Assembly: GCA_020310875.1 (NCBI GenBank)
Contig: CM035422.1
Location: 51,469,894-51,533,893 of the forward strand
DNA from: Ceratopteris richardii
Taxonomy: Eukaryota > Streptophyta > Polypodiopsida > Polypodiales > Pteridaceae
Direction: 5' to 3'
DNA: 64,000 nucleotides
Below are positions 53,450-64,000 of the stretch, in pieces; position 1 is the stretch's first letter, and each line of letters starts with the position of its first letter. A model generated the notes under the pieces. It saw only the letters and a list, made by a program, of their open reading frames with translations. It did not search any database and was not told the DNA's origin. The position numbers were made by a program, and so were the translations under genes.

Positions 53450-55092
53450 ATGGCGCTTTTTGAAGCTCTGCGTAACGGAATATCGGTGGTGGAGTCACGC
53501 AGTAATGTCATGGAATGCTCTATGCTTCCATCCATCACCAAGGGGCACTTAGTGACCTCTCCTACCCACATGCAACAAGGTTTCCAAGGTGGCCAAGTCT
53601 CCTCTGACTTCCCGGAACTACATCAGGAAGCTGCAATGTCCTTTTCCCCCAAGAAGTCGTACGCGGAGTCTGCCAAGGGTACCGGTAACATGTCTAGTAA
53701 TCGTATGGATAGCAATCATGGTCCAGGTATTTTGTCTCCACTATGAGCTTCCGGTAAAGGAAAAGAAAAGGTTGAGGTCAACCCTCATGAACTATGTATC
53801 GACAATGTTGAAAGTGATAACGAGGATGGTACTCTCGTTATTGACAAGAACTCCTTAGATAACTGGCATCATGAGCTCACTGATAGAGTTGTCATAGGGC
53901 TATGTCATGGCCCAACGCCTGCTCAGGAGATTCTGAAATCTTGGATTAAAACACACTGGGAATCAAGGGGCCTTTTTGTCAAACATGTGCAATACTGTCC
54001 TAATAACTATTTTCTGTTCTTCTTTGAAGAAGCTAATAGTGCTCTGCATGTCATAAGTGAGGGTCAATGGCTCATTCGGAACACCCCTATGTCTTTCTTT
54101 AAGTGGTACATTGGGTTTAACCCCAAAGGTCCGAAACCCACCAAAATCCATATTTGGGTTGAATTTCTTGAATTACCTTATGACTTCTACCCCTGGGTGG
54201 AAAACCTAGGTAGTATGGTTGGGAAAGTCTTGGGTCAAAAGTCTAGGAACTCCATTATCAACCCCAAGTGGGACCCTCAAATGCTTGTAGAAGTTGACAC
54301 GGCCAGAGAAATCAAAACTCACCTAATCATTAAGGACTCCAATGGGAAAAAGCTCCACTCCCAGAAGGTCCTGTACAGAAATCTCCCAAATGCCTACTAC
54401 AACTGTTACAAACAAGGGCATTTGATTAAAGACTGTCCTCTTATTCAGGGCCAAGTCAGTAAAGAAGGTAGTGAAAAAAATAAGGAATTGGCTAAAGAGG
54501 CTCAAGGTCCTCATGTGGCTCAGTCTGTTCAAAACAAAAAACCAGTGAATAAAATTAAAAAAAGGGTTTTAAGTCGGAAAATTTTTATGATATCCTGCTT
54601 GAAGAGGTTTTTAATCCTTTTGATAACAAAGTGAGCTCTGTTGATTCCCATGTTGTTTCAGGTATAAAAGAAAATGTTGATCCCAATGCTCAGTTGGCTG
54701 GCACCAGTGAGGGTGTTCGTGCTGCTCATCAGAACTCAATGCATCAAAACAATAATAATAATGGATGGCTAACAGTTGGAAAGAAAAATAAAGCAATTCC
54801 CCCCCATGTTTTAAATGATAATGAGTTGGCTAGTTCTCTTGGTGTTATCCCTGTTGCTACAGATCAGTCCCCTTCAGGTTTGTCTCTGGAGGATTTCTGC
54901 CAAGAAATCGAGGCAATGGATCAGGATAAGCCAAATAATATGGATGAAGATGTGATTGTTCAAGATACTGTCCCTATGACTCAAGAAACTGAAACTTCAA
55001 GGGATCTATCTGGCCTTGTGAAACCTAAAAGGAAAGAGGTGGTGAGATCTTCCTTATCAGCCTCCAAGCCTACGAAGAATAGCAAGAAGTAA
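53450..55092 (+). pseudogene. LINE ORF1 (DUF4283-like RNA-binding protein)
   Basis: Start ATG 53450 (MALFEALRNGISVVESR). One frame runs to about 54560 with an in-frame TGA at 53744-53746. The DUF4283-like part spans about 53850-54200 (RVVIGLCHGPTPAQEILK, FFFEEANSALHVI, KIHIWVEFLELPYDFYPW). A zinc knuckle (YYNCYKQGHLIKDCP) follows near 54395, but its first cysteine is tyrosine. A one-base shift in the A-rich run near 54555-54570 moves the rest into another frame (FYDILLEEVFNPFD, then to the stop at 55090-55092). ORF1 proteins bind LINE RNA. Inactive as it stands. Confidence 0.82.
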
Positions 55093-55108
55093 CTCTTTTT
55101 TGTTTCTC

Positions 55109-58100
55109 ATGTCTGATATTTTTATTATTACTATCAATGTTAAGGGACTAACAAACCCTGTTAGACCTAAAATGATTAACAATTGGCTGAGTTCTTTGCC
55201 TAGGATGCCAGATGTTCTGTGCTTACAAGAAGTCAAAATTGGTGGAGCCCCCCTCAAGATAAATCTTAATTTGGTGTCTTCCAGATTTAGGTGGTATAGT
55301 ACCAATCACTGTGAGGGTAAAGGGGGTGCGGTCATTGGTTTGTCCCTTCCCTTGGTTCATCTGGTCAATGATATATCGACTAGTATATCTAATCAGTGTT
55401 GTGCTATAAAGTTAGGTATTCCCTTTGATCTAACCATTGTCTTTGTCTATGCTTCCAACTCCAGCTTAACCAGAAAGTCTTATTGGGAGGAGCTCTCCCT
55501 TCTTCCGGCTCTCCTCATCATGTTGGGCGATTTTAATATGGTAACCTCCTTAAATGACAGATGGAACTGTAAGGGTAATATTATCAGAGGTTTTGAAAAA
55601 GATGCCTGGAATGATCTGTGTAATGTTCATGATTTTTCTGATCTTTCTCATAATTCTGGTTGCACCTGGTCTAACAAGCAGTTAGGAAATGCCTATGATG
55701 CTTCTAGGCTTGATAGATGTCATGCTAATAATAAAATCATTCAAAACTGTTGGGACATAAGTGTCCACTTTGACCAAACTTTATTGATCTCTGATCACAA
55801 ACCTTTGGCTGTGTCTCTTAAGATGGGCACCCCTTCGTATAGGTCTGGATGGCCGCATATTGATATTAACTTCCTTAAACTTCCTAGTGTTTTGTCCCAT
55901 ATTAAAAGCCTGATTTCCTCCAATTTTAGTTCTTCTAGCTCCCCGTGTAGGGCGTGGGACAAGTCGGTGAAAGACATTCAACTCCTGTTCACCCAGTGTA
56001 AAAAGAATGCTAGAGCCTTGAGAGCCAAAAGAAGAGAAGCCCTTATGGATAAGCTGAGAGCTCTTGATGTTACTTCTCAAGAATTTCATGACATTAACTT
56101 GAGACTCAGCAAGGAGAGATACCTTGAAGCTAGCTACTCTCTTGCCTCCTCAAAGGAGTTTTGGAGTGAGAAAATTGACAGAAACAACAAGTACATGTTT
56201 TCTCTGTTGAAAAAAAGTAAAAGTAGGGATTTCATCCCCATGATTCAGAAGAAAGAAGGTGGGCACACTTTAAATATAGAGGAGACTCTTCAGGAGGCCA
56301 AAAGCTTCTTTATGGATGTTTTCTCTAGTTCTCCCAAGTGGGGGGAGGATATCCAGAGGGCCTGAACCACTATTGCCATAAAAAGGAAGAAAATGATTCC
56401 TAAAAGCCTGGTTCCCATCCTGGACCTGCCCCTCACTGCCAGTGAGATCAAAGAAACCATCGATAAATTGAAACCCTCTAAGTCTCCTGGATATGATGGT
56501 CTTCCCAATGAGTTCTACATGATTTTAAAGGATTTTCTCACTCCCTATATTCTTTTGGTGTGGGAAGAGGCTACTAGTAAAGGGTACCTTCCTTGTCAAA
56601 TTAACACTGGAGTTATTAGACTTATCCACAAAAGAGGTAACAAAGATGATCTTAATAACTGGAGACCTATCACTTGTCTCAACTCCATCTACAAGATTTT
56701 TGCTTCCTCCCTTGCTAGAAGAATTAGTCCCTTGATGGACTCCATCATTCTTCTAGAGCAAAAAGGGTTCATAAAAGGTAGGTTTATTCTTGATGCTATT
56801 ATCTCCCTCTGGGAAGGTATGGAGTATGCTAAGGAGAGTGGTCAAGACTACTACTTCTTCAAGATTGACTTTGATAAAGCCTATGATAGGATAGAATGGG
56901 ATTTTATCCTTCAGTCTCTTCATGATCTAGGAGCTGGCCGGAGATTCAAAATTGGTGGAGCCCCCCTCAAGATAAATCTTAATTTGGTGTCTTCCAGATT
57001 TAGGTGGTATAGTACCAATCACTGTGAGGGTAAAGGGGGTGCGGTCATTGGTTTGTCCCTTCCCTTGGTTCATCTGGTCAATGATATATCGACTAGTATA
57101 TCTAATCAGTGTTGTGCTATAAAGTTAGGTATTCCCTTTGATCTAACCATTGTCTTTGTCTATGCTTCCAACTCCAGCTTAACCAGAAAGTCTTATTGGG
57201 AGGAGCTCTCCCTTCTTCCGGCTCTCCTCATCATGTTGGGCGATTTTTAATATGGTAACCTCCTTAAATGACAGATGGAACTGTAAGGGTAATATTATCA
57301 GAGGTTTTGAAAAAGATGCCTGGAATGATCTGTGTAATGTTCATGATTTTTCTGATCTTTCTCATAATTCTGGTTGCACCTGGTCTAACAAGCAGTTAGG
57401 AAATGCCTATGATGCTTCTAGGCTTGATAGATGTCATGCTAATAATAAAATCATTCAAAACTGTTGGGACATAAGTGTCCACTTTGACCAAACTTTATTG
57501 ATCTCTGATCACAAACCTTTGGCTGTGTCTCTTAAGATGGGCACCCCTTCGTATAGGTCTGGATGGCCGCATATTGATATTAACTTCCTTAAACTTCCTA
57601 GTGTTTTGTCCCATATTAAAAGCCTGATTTCCTCCAATTTTAGTTCTTCTAGCTCCCCGTGTAGGGCGTGGGACAAGTCGGTGAAAGACATTCAACTCCT
57701 GTTCACCCAGTGTAAAAAGAATGCTAGAGCCTTGAGAGCCAAAAGAAGAGAATCCCTTATGGATAAGCTGAGAGCTCTTGATGTTACTTCTCAAGAATTT
57801 CATGACATTAACTTGAGACTCAGCAAGGAGAGATACCTTGAAGCTAGCTACTCTCTTGCCTCCTCAAAGGAGTTTTGGAGTGAGAAAATTGACAGAAACA
57901 ACAAGTACATGTTTTCTCTGTTGAAAAAAAGTAAAAGTAGGGATTTCATCCCCATGATTCAGAAGAAAGAAGGTGGGCACACTTTAAATATAGAGGAGAC
58001 TCTTCAGGAGGCCAAAAGCTTCTTTATGGATGTTTTCTCTAGTTCTCCCAAGTGGGGGGAGGATATCCAGAGGGCCTGAACCACTATTGCCATAAAAAGG

Positions 58101-60460
58101 AAGAAAATGATTCCTAAAAGCCTGGTTCCCATCCTAGACCTGCCCCTCACTGCCAGTGAGATCAAAGAAACCATCGATAAATTGAAACCCTGTAAGTCTC
58201 CTGGATATGATGGTCTTCCCAATGAGTTCTACATGATTTTAAAGGATTTTCTCACTCCCTATATTCTTTTGGTGTGGGAAGAGGCTACTAGTAAAGGGTA
58301 CCTTCCTTGTCAAATTAACACTGGAGTTATTAGACTTATCCACAAAAGAGGTAACAAAGATGATCTTAATAACTGGAGACCTATCACTTGTCTCAACTCC
58401 ATCTACAAGATTTTTGCTTCCTCCCTTGCTAGAAGAATTAGTCCCTTGATGGACTCCATCATTCTTCTAGAGCAAAAAGGGTTCATAAAAGGTAGGTTTA
58501 TTCTTGATGCTATTATCTCCCTCTGGGAAGGTATGGAGTATGCTAAGGAGAGTGGTCAAGACTACTACTTCTTCAAGATTGACTTTGATAAAGCCTATGA
58601 TAGGATAGAATGGGATTTTATCCTTCAGTCTCTTCATGATCTAGGAGCTGGCCGGAGATTCATTAAGTATGTTAGTACTCTTTTTGGTAATGCCATGTCC
58701 AGGATATCTATAAATGGTCATATTTCTGAACCCTTCAGATTGAGCAGATCCATTAGGCAAGGTTGCCCCCTAGCCCCCCTCTTATTTGCCATTGCTAGTG
58801 ATGCTTTAGTGTGGCTTGTTAAGGATGCTATGGATTGTGAGTTAATTAAAGGTATAAACATTCCTGACTCCCCTACCCCGCTTGGTTTGCAGATGTTTGC
58901 TGATGACACTAATGTTGTTCTAAATGCTGATACAAGTTCTATGACTAACTTTCTGGATTGCTTGAAGACCTTTTGTCTTGCCAGTGGCTCTCTGGTCAAC
59001 CACAGGAAAACCAGGTTTAAAGCTTCTGATAATGTGGTTCCTCCTTGTATCTCCAGGCTTGGATGTAATGTTTTAAAAGATGGTGAGATTTTCAGGCTTT
59101 TAGGGATACCTATGGGATTCCATGTCTCCCTTGATCAAAGATGGGATTGGGTAGTTGAAAAGTTCAAAAGTCAATTACATTATTGGTATGACGCTAATAG
59201 TTCCCTTCCCCACAAAACCTTTCTCATCAACAATTTTATTCTCCCTAAGCTGGTTTATTTTTTGTCTTGTTGGCCACCTTCTAACAAGCAAATTAAGCAG
59301 GTTATTGCCTTGGCTAGGAATTTCCTATGGGGTGGTAAGTCCAATAAAAAAAAGTTGTTAAAGTGGCTTGGAGCACTTGCTGTCTGCCCAAGTCTCAGGG
59401 TGGGCTGGGGATTATCTGTCCTGTGAAAATGTCTGAAAACCTTGCTGCCAAATGGGTCTTAAGAAGTCTTCAGAGTAGTGATGTTTGGGGTTGTCTTCTA
59501 AAAAGGAACACTAACAATTTTTTCTTGTCTAATTACAGGTCTTGGACAAACATTAAGCTTTGGGATATCTTGGTGTCTCCTCACCCTATCACCCCTGCTG
59601 GAAGCCCACTGACCTGGAAGTTTTGGAAAGCTTGGTTTAAGGCTAAAAAGTCATTTCATCCTCCTCCTGCCATGACTGTAACTGCTGATTTTTATATGCA
59701 GGAATCCCCCTGGTTAGGGTGGCTAGCCTCCTGGAACAACTGCAGAATTGCCATCTTAGAACACAAATGTCATAAGGCTGGAATTAGTGCTTGGAAAGAT
59801 TTTATGACTAATGATGCTACTGTGGCAGATCTGCATTCTTTCACTAATACTAATTTTTCTAGATCTTGCCTCCAGGTTTTGTCCAACCATAAAGATGTCC
59901 TGAAGGAAAAATTGAAGTGCTGTCGAAGGAAGAATCTAAAGCTTCAGGAGGTTGCTGCCTACATCTTCCAAAGCTTTAAGAAAGCTAGAGGATCAATTCA
60001 TCATCTTCTACCTAAGCTTAACTCCAGATGACAGGTCAATTGGTCTCCCCATCAGTGGACCTATAGGTTCAAATCTTTGTGGGCCTTCCCAGATTACAGT
60101 AAACATTCCTTCTTACAATGGTTGATGATACATCATGGTTTGTGGATTGGTCACAAAGTCAGGAAGGTTCTTTTCAATGAAGGACTGTGTACTTTCTGTG
60201 GTTCAGTGGAGGATGTTTCCCACCTGTTTTTTCATTGCAAGCATGCCAAAAAGTTTTGGTATCCTGTTGTGAACTACCTTCAAGTTAACAATCTCCCACA
60301 ACTCAACAAATGGGATGTTCTTCTTGGCTGCTGCAGGAATATGGACATTCTGCTTTGGAATATTTGGAGAGGGCACATCTTGTGGAACATTTGGTTGAGT
60401 AGAAATAATGCTACTCTTAGTAATGGGAATAGGAATTTTCGTCCCTTTGTCCAATGTTAA
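55109..60460 (+). pseudogene. LINE ORF2 (endonuclease, reverse transcriptase, zf-RVT) with internal duplication
   Basis: The likely start is ATG 55109, 16 nt after the ORF1 stop. The AP-endonuclease domain has LQEVKI, LGDFNMV, SRLDRCHAN and SDHKPLAV. RT has SPGYDGLPNEFY, RPITCLNSIYKI, QKGFIKGRFILDAI, KIDFDKAYDRIEW, QGCPLAPLLFAI and catalytic FADDTNVVL (about 58896). C-terminal: YRNFLW-like LARNFLWGGKS, then LCTFCGSVEDVSHLFFHC (zf-RVT). Lesions: TGA at 56363 and its copy at 58077, an extra T near 57248, a frameshift near 59365, TGA at 60029. The first endonuclease/RT block (55235-56947) is repeated. No RNase H domain was seen. Confidence 0.88.
55235..58661 (+). repeat. 1.71-kb tandem duplication inside LINE ORF2
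   Basis: AAAATTGGTGGAGCCCCCCT starts at 55235 and again at 56948, period 1,713 bp. The copies end at GGCCGGAGATTC (56947 and 58661). Differences by eye: about three or four substitutions and one inserted T near 57248 (under 0.4%). Both copies share the TGA. The junction has a 3-bp TCA overlap. Confidence 0.95.
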
Positions 60461-60613
60461 TGTATTCAGGATTATGGCTGAAAACAAGTTTACTGTTTGG
60501 AGAAACCTTTTATCCTCTTTGTACTCCAGAAAAAGACTAGAAATGGTCATTGTCCTTGTAATCCTCTTGCTGATGTGGCTCCTGCCCTGAGCAAGATTGT
60601 ATCATCCTTTGTT

Positions 60614-60645
60614 AATAAAACATTCCTGTTTTCTTCAAAAAAAAA
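60614..60645 (+). terminator. LINE polyadenylation signal and poly-A tail
   Basis: AATAAA at 60614-60619, then TTCTTC and an A-run up to the target duplication. Confidence 0.8.
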
Positions 60646-60659
60646 AAAGAAAAACGACT

Positions 60660-61750
60660 GTCAAATGACATGACTCTTGGAGTAGCATCGGTTCACTCTT
60701 AACGGCTATGGTGTTCAACGGTGGCGGTTGAATGAGTACCTGCCCCGGTTCTCGTAGCAACGAGATGGAATCGACAACCTGTAGCCTTGATCTCCAACGC
60801 CAGCTAATTTACGCAGGCTCCCCTTCAGGGGGCACTTGCGCCGGCAGAGGCCATAGACAGCGTCTCGACAATATTCTTACGACGCCTCAACCAGCGTGCC
60901 ACTAGGTCGCCTAGCGTTTCAGCAGCTGCCAGCCACCATCAGCCTCGTGATCGATTTTCCTTGATGGGTCGCAATCCATTCTAGCGAATTCGTGGAATTC
61001 TTTGCAGAGAACCGGAATCGAAGGGATTTCCGGACATCGCGTGCACGTCAATCTTCCATGCCCTTGTCCGCTTATTTATTAGAAACGGAGAAGGAGCAGT
61101 TCGCGGAAGTGGGGCTGTGCTGTTCAATCCGCAACCGTATGTAGTTCGCTGTTCAAAGCCCGCGTGTTGTTCAGTTGCCTTGATTCAGAAAATACGCATC
61201 CCCTATCATGGCGGAGAGATCAAAACTGATTTCCATGCAGCCGAACTGCAGCGGCCAGCTTGACGATGCTCGAGTCTCGACCCTATACAGGCTCACAGCT
61301 CGCATGAGCGGATGCTAGAGACTAGAGTAAGCCTCGACTCTCGACCATAGAGCCTTCGTTGCTGCTATAGCACCTCGATTGCAGTGCGATTAGCTGTACA
61401 AGCCTTCGATCGTCGGGGTGGATGGCACGAGTCGCGATGTTTTAGTCTTCATCCTCATACAGGTAACAGCAGCGTGGGTGCACGTCATTGCTATGGTGCC
61501 TAAACGAGTGTGCCATTATATAGATCGTTTCGAACGTGCGAATTTGATTCCCAGCTCAGACTAAAATTTGACGCCCATTTCAGAGTTCCAATCTCTCTCT
61601 CTCTCTCTTTTCACAACCTATATCGTATTTGGCTCATAGACAAATCGTCCACAGCCAGCTGATATCTAGGTTGTTAAGTCACAAGATGACGCAGAATTAT
61701 TTTTTTGAAGATAACAAGAATATGTTAAAGGAGGCGATTATGGAAATAGA
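60660..61750. other. CpG-rich non-repetitive sequence
   Basis: About 1.1 kb with many CpG dinucleotides (for example 60700-60990 and 61240-61440) and no long open frame. It lacks motifs of any element seen elsewhere. It could be host intergenic, promoter or 5'-UTR sequence. A CT run lies at 61592-61610. Confidence 0.6.
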
Positions 61751-63590
61751 GTTTTTTTTTTTTAAGGAAGTTTGGCCATGGCCTATTCTCCCGGACTTTA
61801 ATTAAACTAAAGAAGAAAAGTTACAAGTGAATGGGACTAGTGCCCATGGGACCCTCGAGATGCCACAATGCAGGCAAGGAGTACGGCAAGCTAGAGGGCA
61901 TTATTATCATCTCCCTCATGTGGGACCCATTTGGGTTTCAACTTGTTATTTTTCGAGGAGATAAATACAGTGATGTCTAAAGGGTGGAGAACTTTTATCT
62001 CGGGAGATTCTTTTACCTAGAAGAAACAAGGATTTCTCAATCAACCATTCCTTTGGAGTTTGGCCAAAATTGACAGCACATCGCTCCCTCCAAATCTTCC
62101 AAAGATTCACATCCCTGATGGCATTCCATAACCTTGATGAGCAGCCAACTGCCTCACCCAACAGTGCCTGTTGCCAATTGATTTGGTTCGTGAGTCTCAA
62201 TACCCGCATCACGTGATGCCGTATAACACGGGACTTGGGGCAATCGAAGAAAAGGTGAACTAAATCTTCGATGCATCGATGGCAACGCTTGCACCATGGA
62301 GGCACACCACAAATTTTGTTAGCCCTTGCATTGGACCAGATACCCTTATGCAAGATCTGCCACATGAGAACAAACTTTTTGATCTCAATTAGGGGGTGCC
62401 AAATAGACATGAACTTTAGTTCCCATGAAAGTTTGGACCAAGAAAAGCACCACCTCTTGTTAAGGGTATGATGAACATCTAAGTTTTCTTTGAAGTTGGG
62501 GGATTCTGGATAGTTTCTTACCATTTCTCCATTTGAGGCCCTCTAGGCAAGGAAGATCCTATCCACAAAGAAGGCAGGTAGTTGAGCAATCCCACGCTAA
62601 ACACCTTCCTTGAAGAAGAGTCCATTCCTCGAGGGTAACTCTATGTCTCGTGTCTAGGTCTTCGAACCTGATCCACTGGCTGGTCTCTTGTTTCGAGAGT
62701 TGTTTCCACTGTTTGAACCCCTTGTTCCATAGTTGCTTAGCAGTATGGAGGTTCCAAGACTCCACCCCCTGATGCCGATGATCAAGAACCAGATAGAGTC
62801 ATTTTTTCTTATCCCAGCCACCCACTTCCACTCATCACTGATTCTGATGAATTGTTTGGCCTTGTTCCAACTCTTCCATAAGGAACACACTAGGCTAGAG
62901 CCTTTAGGGGACATCGGGTGGGGGGAGAACAAAAGCATGAGGATCCCTATGTCCTTCCAACCAGGATAGCCAACTAAGGTAAGGTCTTTCATGTTTCTGA
63001 AGATCAATTTAGACCAAGAGGACTCACTATTGCTCCAAGCCTTGATAAGCCACTTTGCCACCAACTTCTTAGCCAACCGAGCGATATCCAAAATACCCAA
63101 GCCCCCCGAGTATTTCGAGCTAATGCAAGTTTCCCATTTGATTTTGGGAATCCCCTCCTGTTGGGGTCCCTGGTCCATAGGAAGTTTCTGTAGATTCTTT
63201 CCACTTTGGCCAACTCTTTCTCCTTAGGTCTCAAACATGAGATAAAGTAAATAGTCGTAGAAAGCATAAATGTGTTAACAACCATTGCACGCCATGCCAA
63301 GTCAACTGGCATACCTTTCCAATGATTTAGTTTGCTATCTAGTTTGGATAGCACCCAATTCCACCATTGGTCCATTGAGATGTCGAAGCCCATCGGAGTA
63401 CCAAGGAGACGGAAGACTTGACCTCTAGGGATAACTTGACACCCCTGATCTAATAGCCATAGGGGTGGACGTCCATGGATTGCTCTCAAAGCAGTTTTAA
63501 CATGGTTGATTTTTGAACCTGACTGTAGCTCAGTGATGAGTAGCACCTCCTTTAATGTCAATCCGGGAAGACATGAGGATGGTATGAAGA
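61751..63590 (-). mobile_element. 5'-truncated L1-type LINE, minus strand
   Basis: The T-run at 61751-61763 is the poly-A tail of a minus-strand LINE. Coding sequence of the RT end and zf-RVT covers 61946 to about 63590. It is a different subfamily from the plus-strand LINE. The 5' boundary near 63590 is approximate; no target duplication was found. Confidence 0.8.
61946..63590 (-). pseudogene. LINE ORF2 C-terminal part (RT end, zf-RVT)
   Basis: Upstream part: LQSGSKINHVKT, VFRLLGTPMGFDISMDQWWN, WKGMPVDLAWRAMVVNTF, IYRNFLWT. Then ISSKYSGGLGILDIARLAKKL (63000-63110) in another frame. C-terminal: FSWSKLSWELKFMSIWHPL, then ANKICGVPPWCKRCHRC and EDLVHLFFDCPKSR, the zf-RVT Cys/His pattern, ending at 61946. 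Frame changes occur near 63100 and in 62525-62660. The catalytic FADD part of RT lies beyond the truncation. Confidence 0.8.
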
Positions 63591-63629
63591 CCTCGAGCAA
63601 GTGGCGGCACAAGTGCGTGAGTGAGAAGC

Positions 63630-63672
63630 ACACAAACATGCACACACATACACACACACGTGCACACACGGC
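63630..63672. repeat. (CA)n microsatellite
   Basis: Imperfect ACACACAC and CACACATACAC units next to the LINE truncation point. Confidence 0.85.
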
Positions 63673-64000
63673 AAGACAAAGAGTGAGAATCAATGGAGTT
63701 CTTAGATTACTTTTCAAGAAGCTCTTACAAGTTTGTTTCTATTACAATCTAACCCAAAAATGAGCTCTCTAGCTCCTTTTATAGTTTTTGACTAGCTTTG
63801 GCCCTGTTCAGACCTAGTGTCCGGCCTAGTTAAAAATTAGGTTCCAGGGCTTATTTGAGGGCTCAAACAAGATCTAAAAAATACGAAAATTGGCAGGTAG
63901 ATACTTCTAAAGCTCCTCAAGCTCAAGGACTCCTTGGCTTGCACAAAATGGAGCTACAAAAATATGAAATGGTATTTACAATGGTGTTTAGTGATGAGAA
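63673..64000. other. Unassigned repeat-like right edge
   Basis: No gene. Words such as CTAGCTCCTTTTATAG (TATA-like on either strand) suggest the LTR of another element that continues beyond the window; no second copy is here to confirm. Confidence 0.4.

Larger units (their letters stand above)
53297..60645 (+). mobile_element. Full-length L1-type LINE
   Basis: A 14-bp target duplication AAAGAAAAACGACT lies at 53283-53296 and 60646-60659. Between them: a 153-bp GC-richer 5' UTR, ORF1, ORF2 (endonuclease, RT, zf-RVT), a short 3' UTR with AATAAA and a poly-A tail. Length is 7.35 kb, of which 1.7 kb is an internal tandem duplication. Both ORFs carry a few stops and frameshifts, so the copy is inactive, although much reading frame survives. 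Confidence 0.92.

Noticed and set aside
63600-63717. Cys/Val-rich N-terminus fused to the minus-strand LINE RT
   Set aside because: It comes from the CA microsatellite adjoining the LINE truncation point; the LINE part starts near 63590.

Overview
This is a nuclear window from a vascular plant with a large, retrotransposon-filled genome. The evidence is plant Ty1/copia elements primed from tRNA-Met, plant Ty3/gypsy elements, plant L1-type LINEs with a DUF4283-like ORF1, one CACTA-type transposon end, and a captured fragment of a plant RING E3 ligase gene. No intact host gene, rRNA or tRNA gene was found. The species cannot be read from the sequence; a fern or gymnosperm-sized genome would fit. 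Almost every base left of 50,971 belongs to one of several nested elements. Divergences quoted here were counted by eye. Layout from the left: Gypsy-1 (+, 1-12,174; 5' end outside the window) has gag and protease but no reverse transcriptase or integrase, 1,012-bp LTRs and a dense W-box cluster in U3. It is split by Copia-1 (-, 360-6,752; 1,050-bp LTRs). A microsatellite and a 3'-truncated Copia-3 (+, about 12,526-17,157) follow, then one CACTA-type terminus ending at 18,010 with a 23-bp subterminal array. From 18,011 to 50,971 lies an old Copia-4 (+) that has taken at least four insertions: the CACTA end, a solo LTR (18,157-18,848, 5-bp TSD AGATG), the giant Gypsy-2 (-, 18,934-42,172, TSD CCATC) with Copia-2 (-, 18,985-25,440, TSD AAAGA) inside its 3' LTR, and a 5.8-kb LTR element (-, 45,119-50,961, TSD AACTC) that carries host-gene sequence. 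LTR divergence fits the nesting: Gypsy-1 about 14% against Copia-1 2.8%, and Gypsy-2 about 2% against Copia-2 1.3%. The most unusual objects are as follows. Gypsy-2 (about 16.8 kb without its passenger) has a leader built from 26 hairpin-forming monomers with a higher-order repeat, two retropepsin-like domains, two zinc-binding modules before the integrase core, and a roughly 4-kb coding region 3' of pol with a long coiled coil and no visible Env features. The element at 45,119-50,961 has Copia-type PBS, PPT and LTRs but no retroviral genes; instead it holds the N-terminal half of an At4g11680-like RING E3 ligase plus a second, unrecognised protein-like stretch, both on its sense strand. To the right, a 5'-truncated LINE (52,530-53,243) is followed after about 50 bp by a full-length LINE (53,297-60,645, 14-bp TSD) whose ORF2 holds a 1.7-kb tandem duplication. 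Next come about 1.1 kb of CpG-rich sequence unlike the rest, a truncated LINE on the minus strand (61,751 to about 63,590), a CA microsatellite and an unassigned repeat-like edge. Broken LTR-element genes are described as fossils without listing individual lesions.
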